A DNA stretch of 64,000 nucleotides. It comes from UBA1206 sp050953105 (GTDB lineage: Bacteria > Bacillota > Clostridia > Oscillospirales > CAG-382). Below are positions 45,013-54,111 of the stretch, piece by piece. The notes below the pieces were generated by a model. It ran no database searches. It was given only the letters and a program-made list of their open reading frames with translations, and was not told where the DNA came from. The translations under genes and the position numbers were made by a program. Positions within the stretch are counted from its first letter, which is position 1; the number at the start of each line of letters is the position of its first letter. The DNA is taken from positions 124,001 to 188,000 of the forward strand of contig JBMNMA010000007.1 of assembly GCA_050953105.1 (NCBI GenBank). The letters are read 5' to 3'.

Positions 45013-45041
45013 ATTATACTTTACATTTTGCTTTTTGTCAA
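45013..45041 (-). promoter_or_regulatory. Consensus promoter of tRNA-Gln
   Basis: TTGACA and TATAAT at exactly 17-base spacing on the minus strand, both perfect consensus hexamers, ending 14 bases before the tRNA 5' end. Confidence 0.88.
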
Positions 45042-45225
45042 GTCTGAATTTATAACAGCCGCAATTTTTCCTTTTTTCTACTCTCATCCGGTAACACAAA
45101 AAAGCCGAAAAATGCCATAAATATAAGGAAAAAGCAATTTTGTCCCAGTATCATTGCAAAACGGGGCAAGATGGTAAAATATTTAAAAATATGTAATTTT
45201 GATTAAAGAATTTCTACTTTTCCTA

Positions 45226-45255
45226 TTGACAAACCCCCATTGATGATGTTAAGAT
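45226..45255 (+). promoter_or_regulatory. Putative promoter of the 48-residue peptide gene
   Basis: TTGACA (45226-45231) is followed 18 bases later by TAAGAT. The -10 match is only moderate. The 330-base stretch 45001-45330 holds this, the tRNA promoter and nothing else I can identify. Confidence 0.45.
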
Positions 45256-45330
45256 GTTAGGGAAATAATGGCCTATTATTTTGTTTGTTGCTGAAAATAT
45301 CGAATTTAAGAAGTAAATGGAGGAATTAAA

Positions 45331-45477
45331 ATGGCTGAAAAAGACACCAAGAAAGAAGTCAAAAAAGAAACGAAACAGTCTTTTTGGTTGAAGCGCATCT
45401 CAACTCCTGTGGGTCTGATAATCCTGTTTGCCGAACTGGCACTTGCGGTCGGAATCGGCCTTGTGGTTTGCCTGTAA
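45331..45477 (+). CDS. 48-residue single-helix membrane peptide
   Basis: An ATG with TGGAGGAATTA ahead opens a 48-codon frame. The first 22 residues are highly charged (MAEKDTKKEVKKETKQ start), and residues 23-48 form one transmembrane helix ending LVVCL. The start MAEK matches that of the PilM-like protein further down. It lies before the pilus operon but is separated from it by a strong hairpin. It has no recognised family. It could be a membrane assembly factor or an independent small protein. Confidence 0.6.
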   Translation: MAEKDTKKEVKKETKQSFWLKRISTPVGLIILFAELALAVGIGLVVCL

Positions 45478-45524
45478 AAAGCATTACTGCTACATAACCG
45501 AGTAAATTAAACAAAATACCACAA

Positions 45525-45553
45525 GGAAACCCCCATTTTGGATGGGGGTTTCC
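45525..45553 (+). terminator. 12-bp perfect hairpin between the peptide gene and pilus operon
   Basis: GGAAACCCCCAT pairs with ATGGGGGTTTCC around a five-base loop. No T-run follows on the plus strand, so it may attenuate or process rather than fully end transcription. No promoter is evident between it and the pilin at 45603. Confidence 0.6.
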
Positions 45554-45602
45554 GCAAATTATCGCAAAATAATGTAAAACCCTGGGAAACGGGGGAACTC
45601 CA

Positions 45603-46280
45603 ATGAAAAATCTGCTTGCAATGAGCGCCCGCCGGGGCTTTACTTTAGTGGAGCTGGTGGTTACCATGGCGCTGGTGGTTACCATTTCGGCAACCGCCAT
45701 CGGCATTGTGGTGATAACTTCCAAAACAGTAGGCACCGGTGAAAATCTTTATGCCCGCATAACCGAACTTCGAAACACCAAAACCGCCGTTATACTTTGG
45801 GCAACCTCCTTTGATGATGCCGAAAACACCCTTGTGGTGGAAAACAACCGTCTTTCGGTCATAAACAGCAAAGGGGAGGAAGTTGCCTTTTTAGCCATTG
45901 ACGGCGGAAGGCTGTATCTGGCCAAAAATATATCCGCCGGGGACAGCTTGGATGGCGAAGATGTGCAAAGCAACGAGATGGGTGAAACTAAATTTACCGT
46001 AATAAAATCCGCATCATTTGAACTCTTGAATAAAATTCAAAGTGATGAAGGCGGCGAAAACAACGATAACAACGATAACAGCGAAATAGATGATGACGGT
46101 GAAAGCTTCGATGCCGGTGAAAATGATGAAATTCCAACCGACACAAACTCCAAACCTGATGTATCCGGCAATCTGATAAAGTGCACCATCACCTACACCT
46201 ATGAAAACGGGGAGGATATTTACACCTTTGTGTTTGTCCTCCGTGCGGCAGAATGTATTGCCGAAACATCCGACGGTTAA
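45603..46280 (+). CDS. Prepilin-like protein (first in pilus operon)
   Basis: The 225-residue protein has a type IV prepilin leader, MKNLLAMSARRG, cut before FTLVELVVTMAL with Glu at +5. A pilin stalk follows, then an acidic linker of Asp/Asn/Glu at about 145-175 with a nine-base DNA repeat, then a beta-rich end. It resembles a minor or pseudopilin (PilW/GspJ-like). GGGGGAA precedes the ATG. Confidence 0.8.
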   Translation: MKNLLAMSARRGFTLVELVVTMALVVTISATAIGIVVITSKTVGTGENLYARITELRNTKTAVILWATSFDDAENTLVVENNRLSVINSKGEEVAFLAIDGGRLYLAKNISAGDSLDGEDVQSNEMGETKFTVIKSASFELLNKIQSDEGGENNDNNDNSEIDDDGESFDAGENDEIPTDTNSKPDVSGNLIKCTITYTYENGEDIYTFVFVLRAAECIAETSDG

Positions 46281-46331
46281 ATAAACAATATCACACAAGA
46301 CTTTTGGCTTAAAATGTGATAGGAGAAATCC

Positions 46332-47939
46332 ATGGCTGAAAAAAACCCCAATCAATCACCCGAAAAGACCGGTCTTAACGCCAGTGACTTTTACACCGTG
46401 GACTACGGCCTTGAGGGAGATATAACCTTAACCGACATTACCCCCCTACCTCCCCTAGACGATGAGGGAAAAGGCAAGGGCCAAAAAGGGGGAAAAAGGT
46501 CGAAAACCGGAAAAAAAGACAAATCTAAATCCAAGGAAGACGGTATAGATGCCGACATCTACGGAGAAAACGACGGGGAGGGTTTTACACCCTCTGCCGA
46601 TATTTCCGTTTCTTCCGGTGAGGAAGGGAAAAAGAAAAAATCCTTACTACCCTTCAAGTCAAAGGCGGCAAAGCGGCCGGTTCCCAAGATAAAGTGGCAA
46701 AAGGATTTGTCCTTTGCAGGAATACTTTTAAATAAGATCAAGGCATCCCACCCGGCAATAATCGTTGGCGTGGACATGCATGCCAAAACAATAAATATCA
46801 TGGACATTAAGGGGACAAACGGCAAAACCGCCCATGTAACAAGGGTGCCCTTTAAGGAAAACCCCGAGGATGATAAGTTCTTTGACTTGCTTTCCGGGGC
46901 ACTAATGGAGTTTGCCAAATCCAGGCCCCCCGAAAAGTCATTGAACTTTTATATAATACTCCCAGACAACTGCGCGGCGCTGGACATTATCACCATACCC
47001 GCCATAAGCAAAAAGCGGGTGCAGGAATCCTTGGAAATAAATATTTCCGAAACCTATAAGGATATAAACGCCCTGCGGATGTCCTGCTCCACCGTGGTGT
47101 CCTCCAACCGGATGGTTACCTATACCCTTACGTCAATACGCAAAAAGCTGCTTCAAAACTACAAGCAGGCTCTTGAGCGTGTAAAAATGTCCCCCAAGGT
47201 ATTCACCTTTTCGGCGGCGGCGACGCTAAACAGTGTGTTTGCCCTTCAGTCCCGCAACCGGGGCAGGTCCTTTGTGTTTATGGACGTAAAGAAGCACACC
47301 ACCCGGTTTATAATCGCTGCCAAGGGAAAGCTGGTGGGATTTTACAACCACCCCATAGGCTATGACATTCTAAAGCCCGACCGGGTGGTAAACGAATACA
47401 CCCTTTATAACCACGACATAGCTGAACTTGCGGTGTTAAACGCCGAGGAAAAGGCAAAGCGTAAAGAGTTAACCCTCCTTGATGCCGAGGCTGAGGAGGA
47501 TAGCGAATCCTTCCTCAACCAGGTGTTGGGGGTAGGAACGGAAATTCCGGCCGATGCACCCACTCAGAACGAAGCAAAAAAAACACCCAAGGTGCTTCTT
47601 AAAAAGACCCCCAAGCGGCTGCCGAAATTTATGCTCCGTCCCGAACCCGAAACACCGGAGGGGATGATAGCCGAAAACTTCCGCATACTGCTTAAATGGG
47701 CCCTCCTTTTGGTGCGTTCCAACAAGGGGCTGGGAAAAGGCTGCGACCCGGAATATATCCTTGTCAACATTCCGCCCCAGTTTGCCTTTGTAATAGATGA
47801 GGTTAACAAAGAGAAAAAGGAAAACGGAATAGAATTTCGTAAATTTACCACCGACCATATAAGCCCCAAGGTTTCGGCCAATTTGGAACTGTATGGCGCC
47901 GTATATACCGACACATACAATCTCCAGCACAACTTTTAA
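46332..47939 (+). CDS. PilM-like pilus assembly protein with charged N-terminal extension
   Basis: This 535-residue protein has a basic low-complexity N-terminus (about 35-110, many Lys) and an actin-like fold from about residue 130, starting AIIVGVDMHAKTINIMDI. It fits a divergent PilM, the cytosolic ring protein that links PilN to the ATPase. A PilN, PilO or PilP is not recognisable here. Residues 375-440 add a further insertion rich in Glu and Lys. AGGAGAAATCC precedes the ATG. The assignment rests on fold pattern and position. Confidence 0.55.
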   Translation: MAEKNPNQSPEKTGLNASDFYTVDYGLEGDITLTDITPLPPLDDEGKGKGQKGGKRSKTGKKDKSKSKEDGIDADIYGENDGEGFTPSADISVSSGEEGKKKKSLLPFKSKAAKRPVPKIKWQKDLSFAGILLNKIKASHPAIIVGVDMHAKTINIMDIKGTNGKTAHVTRVPFKENPEDDKFFDLLSGALMEFAKSRPPEKSLNFYIILPDNCAALDIITIPAISKKRVQESLEINISETYKDINALRMSCSTVVSSNRMVTYTLTSIRKKLLQNYKQALERVKMSPKVFTFSAAATLNSVFALQSRNRGRSFVFMDVKKHTTRFIIAAKGKLVGFYNHPIGYDILKPDRVVNEYTLYNHDIAELAVLNAEEKAKRKELTLLDAEAEEDSESFLNQVLGVGTEIPADAPTQNEAKKTPKVLLKKTPKRLPKFMLRPEPETPEGMIAENFRILLKWALLLVRSNKGLGKGCDPEYILVNIPPQFAFVIDEVNKEKKENGIEFRKFTTDHISPKVSANLELYGAVYTDTYNLQHNF

Positions 47940-47949
47940 GGAGGATGAC

Positions 47950-48384
47950 ATGAAAAAGCATTCCTCAAAAAAAGGCGTTTCGGTGGTGGAAGCGGTTATC
48001 GCCATGGCACTGATTTCGATTGTGGCGTCGGCCTCCTTTACCGCAATAACCGCCTCAATAAGGACAAATGCCAGAGCAGTGATGCGTTTTAAGTCTATAA
48101 GTATTGTGGGCGACTGCCTTGAATGCTTTAAATATTCCGACACGCCGGAGGAATTTGAAAAATCCCTTGAATTTGCCGGAATGGTAAAGGATGTTGATTA
48201 TAGCTTCTTGAATTTTCCCGTAGGTTCTAATGCCTATTTATATATTTTCAACCAAGGGGAATATCAGGTGGTTGTAACTATCAACTGGGAAAGCGGCGAG
48301 TTTAACGCCTCTGCCACCACATCGCAAGAAGAAGTGTTCTACACCTTCGGTGACGGTTCGGACGGTTATATAAAGGGGGGTTAA
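47950..48384 (+). CDS. Prepilin-like protein (PilV/GspI-like)
   Basis: The 144-residue protein has leader MKKHSSKKG, then VSVVEAVIAMALISIV with Glu at +5, typical of minor pilins. TAAGGAGGATGAC precedes the ATG at 47950; an ATG 19 codons upstream lies inside the PilM-like gene. It is followed three bases later by the next prepilin-like gene. Confidence 0.8.
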   Translation: MKKHSSKKGVSVVEAVIAMALISIVASASFTAITASIRTNARAVMRFKSISIVGDCLECFKYSDTPEEFEKSLEFAGMVKDVDYSFLNFPVGSNAYLYIFNQGEYQVVVTINWESGEFNASATTSQEEVFYTFGDGSDGYIKGG

Positions 48385-48387
48385 GTT

Positions 48388-48753
48388 ATGCGAAGGCTGT
48401 TAAAAATCTCTCAAAAGGCCAGACGTGGAATGGCCATTGAAACCGCTATCTACACCATGGTGGTGGTATTTATAATGATATCCACCATTATGTATGTGGC
48501 GGTCAATATGGTTAAGGACGATATAACCAACAACGACGCTTTTATTGAAAAATATGCCGCCATCGACCAGATAGGGGAGGAATTTGTTGCCAATGTCTTT
48601 GGCGACGGAGAATTTGACGAAAACGCCTATACGGGGTATCTGGTTACGGTAACCGATAATAACCTTGAGGTTGTGGTTGTGGAATCTTCCACCGGGAAGA
48701 CGGTTCTTGTGGTAAAAATCGATAACGGAAAAGTCGTCAAATGGACGCATTAA
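48388..48753 (+). CDS. Prepilin-like protein with atypical leader
   Basis: The 121-residue protein starts MRRLLKISQKARRGMAIETAIY followed by a hydrophobic helix. Its Glu sits at +4 after the Gly, not +5. If so, it is either cut before the Gly or is a non-canonical (GspK-like) pilin. The C-terminal half is a small beta domain. The gene overlaps none and lies three bases after the previous stop. Confidence 0.65.
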   Translation: MRRLLKISQKARRGMAIETAIYTMVVVFIMISTIMYVAVNMVKDDITNNDAFIEKYAAIDQIGEEFVANVFGDGEFDENAYTGYLVTVTDNNLEVVVVESSTGKTVLVVKIDNGKVVKWTH

Positions 48754-48763
48754 GGAAGATTAA

Positions 48764-49549
48764 ATGATTACTGTTGTATATATTTTAACCGCCGTTCTGG
48801 CCCTCTGCATAGGAAGCTTTTTGAATGTGGTAATATACCGGGTGCCGGAGGGAAAGTCGGTTGCCTTCCCCCCTTCCCATTGCCCCAAATGCCAAAACCA
48901 GATTAAGTGGTATGACAATATTCCCGTATTGTCTTATATATTCCTGCGTGGAAAATGTAGAAACTGCGGGAAAAAAATATCATTACAGTATCCCGCCGTG
49001 GAGCTTGCAAACACACTGCTTTGGATACTTTGCGTTTATATGTTTTGGGAAAAGTCGCCTGTCTATGCCTTGATATGCATGGCCATCTGCTCGGTATTTA
49101 TCTGTATTTTTGTTATAGACATTCACTGTCATTTGATTTTTTACCGCTTTCAGATATCGCTTTTTGTTTTAACAGCGGCATCTGTTTTAACAAAGCAGGG
49201 CCCGTCGTTAACCGACCGTCTTATAGGCTTTGGTGCCGGGGCGGTGGTGTTAACCCTTATTTATCTCACCTTCCTTGTGATTATAAAACGGGAGGGATTA
49301 GGCATAGGCGACATTATATTAATTGCCACAAGCGGACTGTTAACAGGCTGGCAGGGGCTTATTCTGGTTATGCTTATATCCTCTGTTTCCGCTTGCTTTG
49401 TGCTTTTGGCTGTGCGAATAGCCAGTAAAAAGCACGACCGCTTTGCCGAATACCCCTTTGCCCCCTTTATTGTGTTTGCCGATCTTATGACATTGTTTTT
49501 CGGCGGGCAGATTATTGAATCTTATCTGCGTTTAGTGATCGGAGGTTAA
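48764..49549 (+). CDS. pilD: Prepilin peptidase (A24)
   Basis: The 261-residue membrane enzyme cuts prepilin leaders and N-methylates the new end. It has the four-Cys zinc loop (CPKC and CRNC at about residues 39-70), the first catalytic Asp in FVIDIHCHLI, and the second in the GLGIGDIILIA motif. It is the only such enzyme in this window and would serve the orphan pilin at 14 kb too. Confidence 0.9.
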   Translation: MITVVYILTAVLALCIGSFLNVVIYRVPEGKSVAFPPSHCPKCQNQIKWYDNIPVLSYIFLRGKCRNCGKKISLQYPAVELANTLLWILCVYMFWEKSPVYALICMAICSVFICIFVIDIHCHLIFYRFQISLFVLTAASVLTKQGPSLTDRLIGFGAGAVVLTLIYLTFLVIIKREGLGIGDIILIATSGLLTGWQGLILVMLISSVSACFVLLAVRIASKKHDRFAEYPFAPFIVFADLMTLFFGGQIIESYLRLVIGG

Positions 49550-49553
49550 CCTA

Positions 49554-50762
49554 TTGCCCAAGTATAAATACGTTGCGGTCAATATAAATAAAGTAAAATT
49601 CACCGGCACTTTCATTGCCGAAAATGAAAAGGACCTGGCTGTCCAGCTTGCAAAGCAGAATTTATATCTGGTGTCATGTACCCAGGTCAAAAGAGCTTCG
49701 CCCAGCAACTTCTTTTCGGTTACCGGTAAAGTAAAACTGAATGAAATAACCACCTTCTGCCGCCAGTTTTCAATAATGATAAACGCTGGTATATCGGTGG
49801 TAAATTCCATCGGGATTTTAAAAAACCAAAAATATACGTCTTATTTTAAAAGCATTCTCGACGTGGTTTATGACGATATAAAAGGCGGCTTGTCCTTGTC
49901 GGAAGCCATGAAAAAGCATGACAAGGTGTTCCCCAACTTTTTCAGATCAATGGTTTATGTGGGTGAAATAAGCGGTCAGCTTGACAGGGTGCTGCTTTCC
50001 CTTGCAGACTATTACGAAAAAGACAGGGAAATAAAGAAAAAAGCAAAATCGGCATTGATTTACCCTGGAATACTTTTATCCCTTACGGTTGTCATAGTCG
50101 TTATAATGCTCGTTTACGTAATTCCCACCTTCCGCTCTGCTCTTGAGAATATGGAAGTGGAAATGCCGGCGATAACCGCGACAATTTATGCCATGTCCGA
50201 CTGGCTTCTTGCCAACTGGAAGTATTTGCTTCTCGGAGCATTCCTGTTTGTGTTTCTTATAATGGCGTTTAAGAAAACCAAAAAGGGAACATACTTTTTC
50301 GACACTATTAAGCTGAAAATCCCGATATATAGAAAGGTTCAGATAAACCTTATTACATCCCGGTTTGCCCGGGGTTATGCATTGCTTTTATCAAGCGGTA
50401 TGGACGTGGTGGAAGCAATGGAAACCATGTCGCTGGTGTTGGGCAATACCAATGTAGAAAAGCGGTTTAAAAAAGCGGTGGAGGAAGTCCGGCTGGGCAA
50501 CACCATAACCGGATCCCTTGGGGCATACGATATGTTCCCGGACATACTGCTGCAAATGGTGGCGGTAGGGGAAAAAACCGGTACGCTCAGCGAGGTTTTA
50601 ACCAGGGCCTGTACCTACTTTGACGACCAGGTGGATTCCTCCCTTTCTGCGCTTACGGCCATGCTCCAGCCCATACTGATTACAATTTTGGGCGGTTCGG
50701 TGGGAACCCTCTTTTACGCCATATATGCGCCGATGATATCAATAATGCAAACCTATCTATAA
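49554..50762 (+). CDS. pilC: Type IV pilus/type II secretion inner-membrane platform protein
   Basis: The 402-residue platform protein has two T2SSF domains (about 68-190 and 272-395). They contain ITTFCRQFSIMINAGISVV and FARGYALLLSSGMDVVEAM. It starts at TTG with GGAGG eight bases ahead, four bases after the peptidase stop. It couples the ATPase to pilus extension. Confidence 0.92.
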   Translation: MPKYKYVAVNINKVKFTGTFIAENEKDLAVQLAKQNLYLVSCTQVKRASPSNFFSVTGKVKLNEITTFCRQFSIMINAGISVVNSIGILKNQKYTSYFKSILDVVYDDIKGGLSLSEAMKKHDKVFPNFFRSMVYVGEISGQLDRVLLSLADYYEKDREIKKKAKSALIYPGILLSLTVVIVVIMLVYVIPTFRSALENMEVEMPAITATIYAMSDWLLANWKYLLLGAFLFVFLIMAFKKTKKGTYFFDTIKLKIPIYRKVQINLITSRFARGYALLLSSGMDVVEAMETMSLVLGNTNVEKRFKKAVEEVRLGNTITGSLGAYDMFPDILLQMVAVGEKTGTLSEVLTRACTYFDDQVDSSLSALTAMLQPILITILGGSVGTLFYAIYAPMISIMQTYL

Positions 50763-50801
50763 TAGCGCATTATTCCTAAATTTCAGGATAGGTGAATTTA
50801 A

Positions 50802-52490
50802 ATGAATATAAATTTCGATATATTTCAGTATTTTGTCTATAAAAAGCTTTTAAAACGCAAAGACGCCGACGAGATGCTGGTGGAATGCACCCGTTTGGGG
50901 CTTACGCCGGAGGAATATCTCAAAAAGAAGGAGCTGGTTACCGAGCTTGAGGAGGTAACCACCCTTGCGGAATATTACAACCTTCCCACCGTTCAGGTGG
51001 ACATGCTTGACATAGACAAATCCCTGCTTTCTAATTTTACCTACGAATTTATGCGTAAGCATAAGTTTTTGCCCGTTTCAATAGACAAAAACGGTGTTTT
51101 GCTGGTGGCCATAGGCAAGCCCTTATCCTGCTCCGCCCTTTCCATGATATCCACCTTCTATTCGGGGTTTATGGATTTTATTTACGTTCCCCCCACCCAG
51201 ATAGACGTGTATATCGACTCGATTGTGGCGGTTATCCAGACGGCCAAGGCACTTCATGCCATCAGCCAGCCGGATACTAACAAACCGCAAGAGAAGGTAA
51301 CATCCACCGTAGACGGCCTTCAGGATGAGGACGATGTATTAAGCAATCCCGCCGTCCGGCTGGTTGACTCGATTATTAAAGAGGCCATACCCTCCCGGGC
51401 CAGCGATATTCATGTAGAACCATTTGCCTCGGTGGTTAAGGTCAGATACCGTATTGACGGCTCGTTACGTGACCGGGCGGAATTTCCCATAGAGGCCTAT
51501 GGGGCAATTTGTGCCAGAATGAAAATTTTATCAAACATGAATATAGCCGAGCGGCGTATACCCCAGGACGGGCGTATCCACCAGACAATAAACGGCAAGG
51601 AATACGACTTCCGTGTGTCCTCCCTCCCCACCATTTACGGTGAAAAGTTTGTTATACGAATTTTGGACAAATCCTCCTTCTATTTCACCCGTCAGGATTT
51701 GGGATTTACTCCGGAGGAAAATATCCTTATTGATAAAGCCCTTGCCCGGCCTAACGGCATAATATTACTGACCGGACCCACCGGCTGCGGCAAATCCACC
51801 ACCCTTTACTCCTTCTTAAAGGAAATAAATAAAGCTGACGTTAACATTATTACGGTAGAAGACCCGGTGGAATATACCATGCCGGGGATAAACCAGGTTC
51901 AGGTCAACACAAAAGCAAACCTCACCTTCGCCTCGTCACTAAGGTCTATACTCCGTCAGGACCCCGACGTTATTATGATAGGTGAGATTCGTGACGAAGA
52001 AACCGCCCAGATAGCCGTCAGAGCGGCCATAACCGGCCACCTTGTTTTCTCCACACTCCATACCAACGATGCACCGGGTGCCATAACCCGTCTTATTGAC
52101 ATGGGTACGGTAAGTTACCTCCTTGCCGATGCGCTGGTGTGCGTTATCGCCCAACGACTTGTTAAAAAGCTCTGCCCCGCCTGTAAAAAGAAGGGAAAAA
52201 CCAATGCTCAGGAAATGGAGATATTAAAGCTTGACGAACCCGCAACCATCTGCCGCCCCGTAGGCTGCCAGTTTTGCGGTAATTCAGGCTATCGGGGAAG
52301 GCTTGGGGTGCACGAGATAATGTATATAAACGAAACACTCAGGGACGCCATTGTAGGTGGCATTAGCATTGAGGATTTAAGAAAGCTTGCAAAGGAACAC
52401 GGCCTTGTTCCCCTTTGGGATTCCTGCCGTAACTTTGTTCTCCAGGGACTTACCTCCATTGACGAGCTTAAAACACTAAACATAGAATAA
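50802..52490 (+). CDS. pilB: Pilus assembly/type II secretion ATPase PilB-GspE
   Basis: The 562-residue ATPase has an N-terminal MshEN-like domain and a motor with Walker A GPTGCGKST, the aspartate box and a Walker B. The tetracysteine zinc motif is CPAC at about 465 with CQFC about 30 residues later. It is the extension motor; no retraction ATPase (PilT) is seen nearby. Confidence 0.95.
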   Translation: MNINFDIFQYFVYKKLLKRKDADEMLVECTRLGLTPEEYLKKKELVTELEEVTTLAEYYNLPTVQVDMLDIDKSLLSNFTYEFMRKHKFLPVSIDKNGVLLVAIGKPLSCSALSMISTFYSGFMDFIYVPPTQIDVYIDSIVAVIQTAKALHAISQPDTNKPQEKVTSTVDGLQDEDDVLSNPAVRLVDSIIKEAIPSRASDIHVEPFASVVKVRYRIDGSLRDRAEFPIEAYGAICARMKILSNMNIAERRIPQDGRIHQTINGKEYDFRVSSLPTIYGEKFVIRILDKSSFYFTRQDLGFTPEENILIDKALARPNGIILLTGPTGCGKSTTLYSFLKEINKADVNIITVEDPVEYTMPGINQVQVNTKANLTFASSLRSILRQDPDVIMIGEIRDEETAQIAVRAAITGHLVFSTLHTNDAPGAITRLIDMGTVSYLLADALVCVIAQRLVKKLCPACKKKGKTNAQEMEILKLDEPATICRPVGCQFCGNSGYRGRLGVHEIMYINETLRDAIVGGISIEDLRKLAKEHGLVPLWDSCRNFVLQGLTSIDELKTLNIE

Positions 52491-52505
52491 CGGGGAAGGC
52501 GTAAT

Positions 52506-54053
52506 ATGAAGTTTAACGACTGCGTTCATTTTCTATATGACGGCGGCGAGCTTGAAAGAATAGCCTCACCCTATGTCGCCCTTGCCGGAGGTGGGATTTT
52601 TTCCCTAAAGAAAGCCCCCTCCTGCGACAGGCTTATTGCAAGTATCGCCAAGGCGCAGGATAAATACTTAGACAAAGAAAACATTAACAATGCCCTTAAA
52701 TCGCTGTCGGAAAACAGCGACAAGGACATTGCTTTTGTATTTCCCGTCATTTTACGGGAAATACTGCTTGAAAAAAACGACTGCTGCTACGAAACAAACT
52801 CGGTAAGCCTTGAGGTGCTGGAATACGAACGGGAAATTATAAAAAAAGCCAACAAGCTGGTTTTGAAAAACCTTTCCCCCGATATTTTAGCCTACCGGCA
52901 GATGCTTAAAATAACAAGAGAGGAAAATTTATCCGGCAAAGAGGTTAATACCCTTATTTGCCACATGAAGGAATATTACGGCGTGAATGACGAGGACGAC
53001 CGGGTTATAAGAGCAAACCTCGGTATTTACCCCACTACCGAAAAATTCCAAACCCACACAAAGGCTCAGATTGAAAAGGCAAGGCAGGCACTTCAGAAAG
53101 CGGGGCTTGTGTTTTCGATAAGAAAAAGCGACGGGGTGATTTATGATATTATCCCGGAGGAAATTGCCGCAGGCATTAAAAAATATTTCGGCATGGAGGT
53201 AAAGGCCTCTGCTTATGAAAAAATAATAAAATACATGCTTGCAGAGTATAAAAAGCAGTATTTTATCGATACTTTGACCGCCTTCGGCATAGAAGTTCCC
53301 CAAAAGCCCAATTCGGCAAACCTATCATTGCTTGCAAAGACAAAGCTTAAACCCAGCGACCTTATGGGGGGCAACAAGCAGTTCGAAGGCCTTTCCCGCA
53401 AGGCCCTTACCGACTGGTGCGAGGAGCTGGGATTAAACCGCACCGGCTCAAAGCAGGCGCTTATAGAAAAGCTGCTTGACTATTACGACCGTTCGGTGGA
53501 GGGTGAATACAAAAGCGACTACCGGGTGAGGTTTTATAATCATTACGAATCGATTGCCTCCCTTAACGCCGAAATATTCCAAACAGGTGAGCTTTCGGGC
53601 ATATCCATAGGTGCTGACGGCATTTTTTCCGAAACCACCAATTATATATTTGAAATTCTGTTATCGTTAAAACCCGACCGCCTTTTGTCAAAGGCAAACA
53701 TTACGGGTAAGATAACAAGCGGTGATAAGGCATATCTGTATGCCGCCGTTGCGTCGGAATCTCCTGTTAACCTTGCCGAGCATATATCTAGTCTTTCAGC
53801 TGTTGTGGATGGTGAAGGAAGGGAAAGGGTGGCGGCAGTTATCGTGGTGGCAGATGACTTTACCGACGATTCGGTTAAGGAATGCGTTATGTATTACGCC
53901 AAAACCGACGTTCAGATATGCTTGATAAAAGCATCAGAATTAAAGGAATTAGCCGATAAATGGACAGCAAAAGGGGAGCAAACCCCTTTTCCCATAAAAT
54001 ATCTCAGGCAAAACGGAAGGTTCGACAGAAAGGGATGCGAATTTATAGGCTGA
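52506..54053 (+). CDS. Unrecognised protein with SAP-like segment, in pilus operon
   Basis: The 515-residue protein starts with GGGGAAGG ahead and lies 15 bases after pilB. Around residues 297-330, GLSRKALTDWCEELGLNR followed by GSKQALIEKLLDYY fits the SAP helix-turn-helix DNA-binding motif. The C-terminal part (about 390-515) is a beta/alpha domain with a possible restriction-nuclease-like strand order, but I cannot point to a complete PD-(D/E)XK motif. It is not an obvious pilus component. Its role is unknown. Confidence 0.6.
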   Translation: MKFNDCVHFLYDGGELERIASPYVALAGGGIFSLKKAPSCDRLIASIAKAQDKYLDKENINNALKSLSENSDKDIAFVFPVILREILLEKNDCCYETNSVSLEVLEYEREIIKKANKLVLKNLSPDILAYRQMLKITREENLSGKEVNTLICHMKEYYGVNDEDDRVIRANLGIYPTTEKFQTHTKAQIEKARQALQKAGLVFSIRKSDGVIYDIIPEEIAAGIKKYFGMEVKASAYEKIIKYMLAEYKKQYFIDTLTAFGIEVPQKPNSANLSLLAKTKLKPSDLMGGNKQFEGLSRKALTDWCEELGLNRTGSKQALIEKLLDYYDRSVEGEYKSDYRVRFYNHYESIASLNAEIFQTGELSGISIGADGIFSETTNYIFEILLSLKPDRLLSKANITGKITSGDKAYLYAAVASESPVNLAEHISSLSAVVDGEGRERVAAVIVVADDFTDDSVKECVMYYAKTDVQICLIKASELKELADKWTAKGEQTPFPIKYLRQNGRFDRKGCEFIG

Positions 54054-54073
54054 ATTTAAGGGAAAGGAAGGTG

Positions 54074-54079
54074 TATAAT
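54074..54079 (+). promoter_or_regulatory. Possible internal promoter (-10 element only)
   Basis: A TATAAT hexamer lies 32 bases before the next gene, with no convincing -35 and no ribosome site before its ATG. It may allow separate transcription with a short leader. Confidence 0.3.
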
Positions 54080-54111
54080 ACCGTTTTAAATTAAAAACCG
54101 GTATGAAATAA

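Noticed and set aside
53700..54053. Restriction-type nuclease motif at the C-terminus of the SAP-containing protein
   Set aside because: I could not place the full PD and (D/E)XK residues; only the general strand order suggested it.
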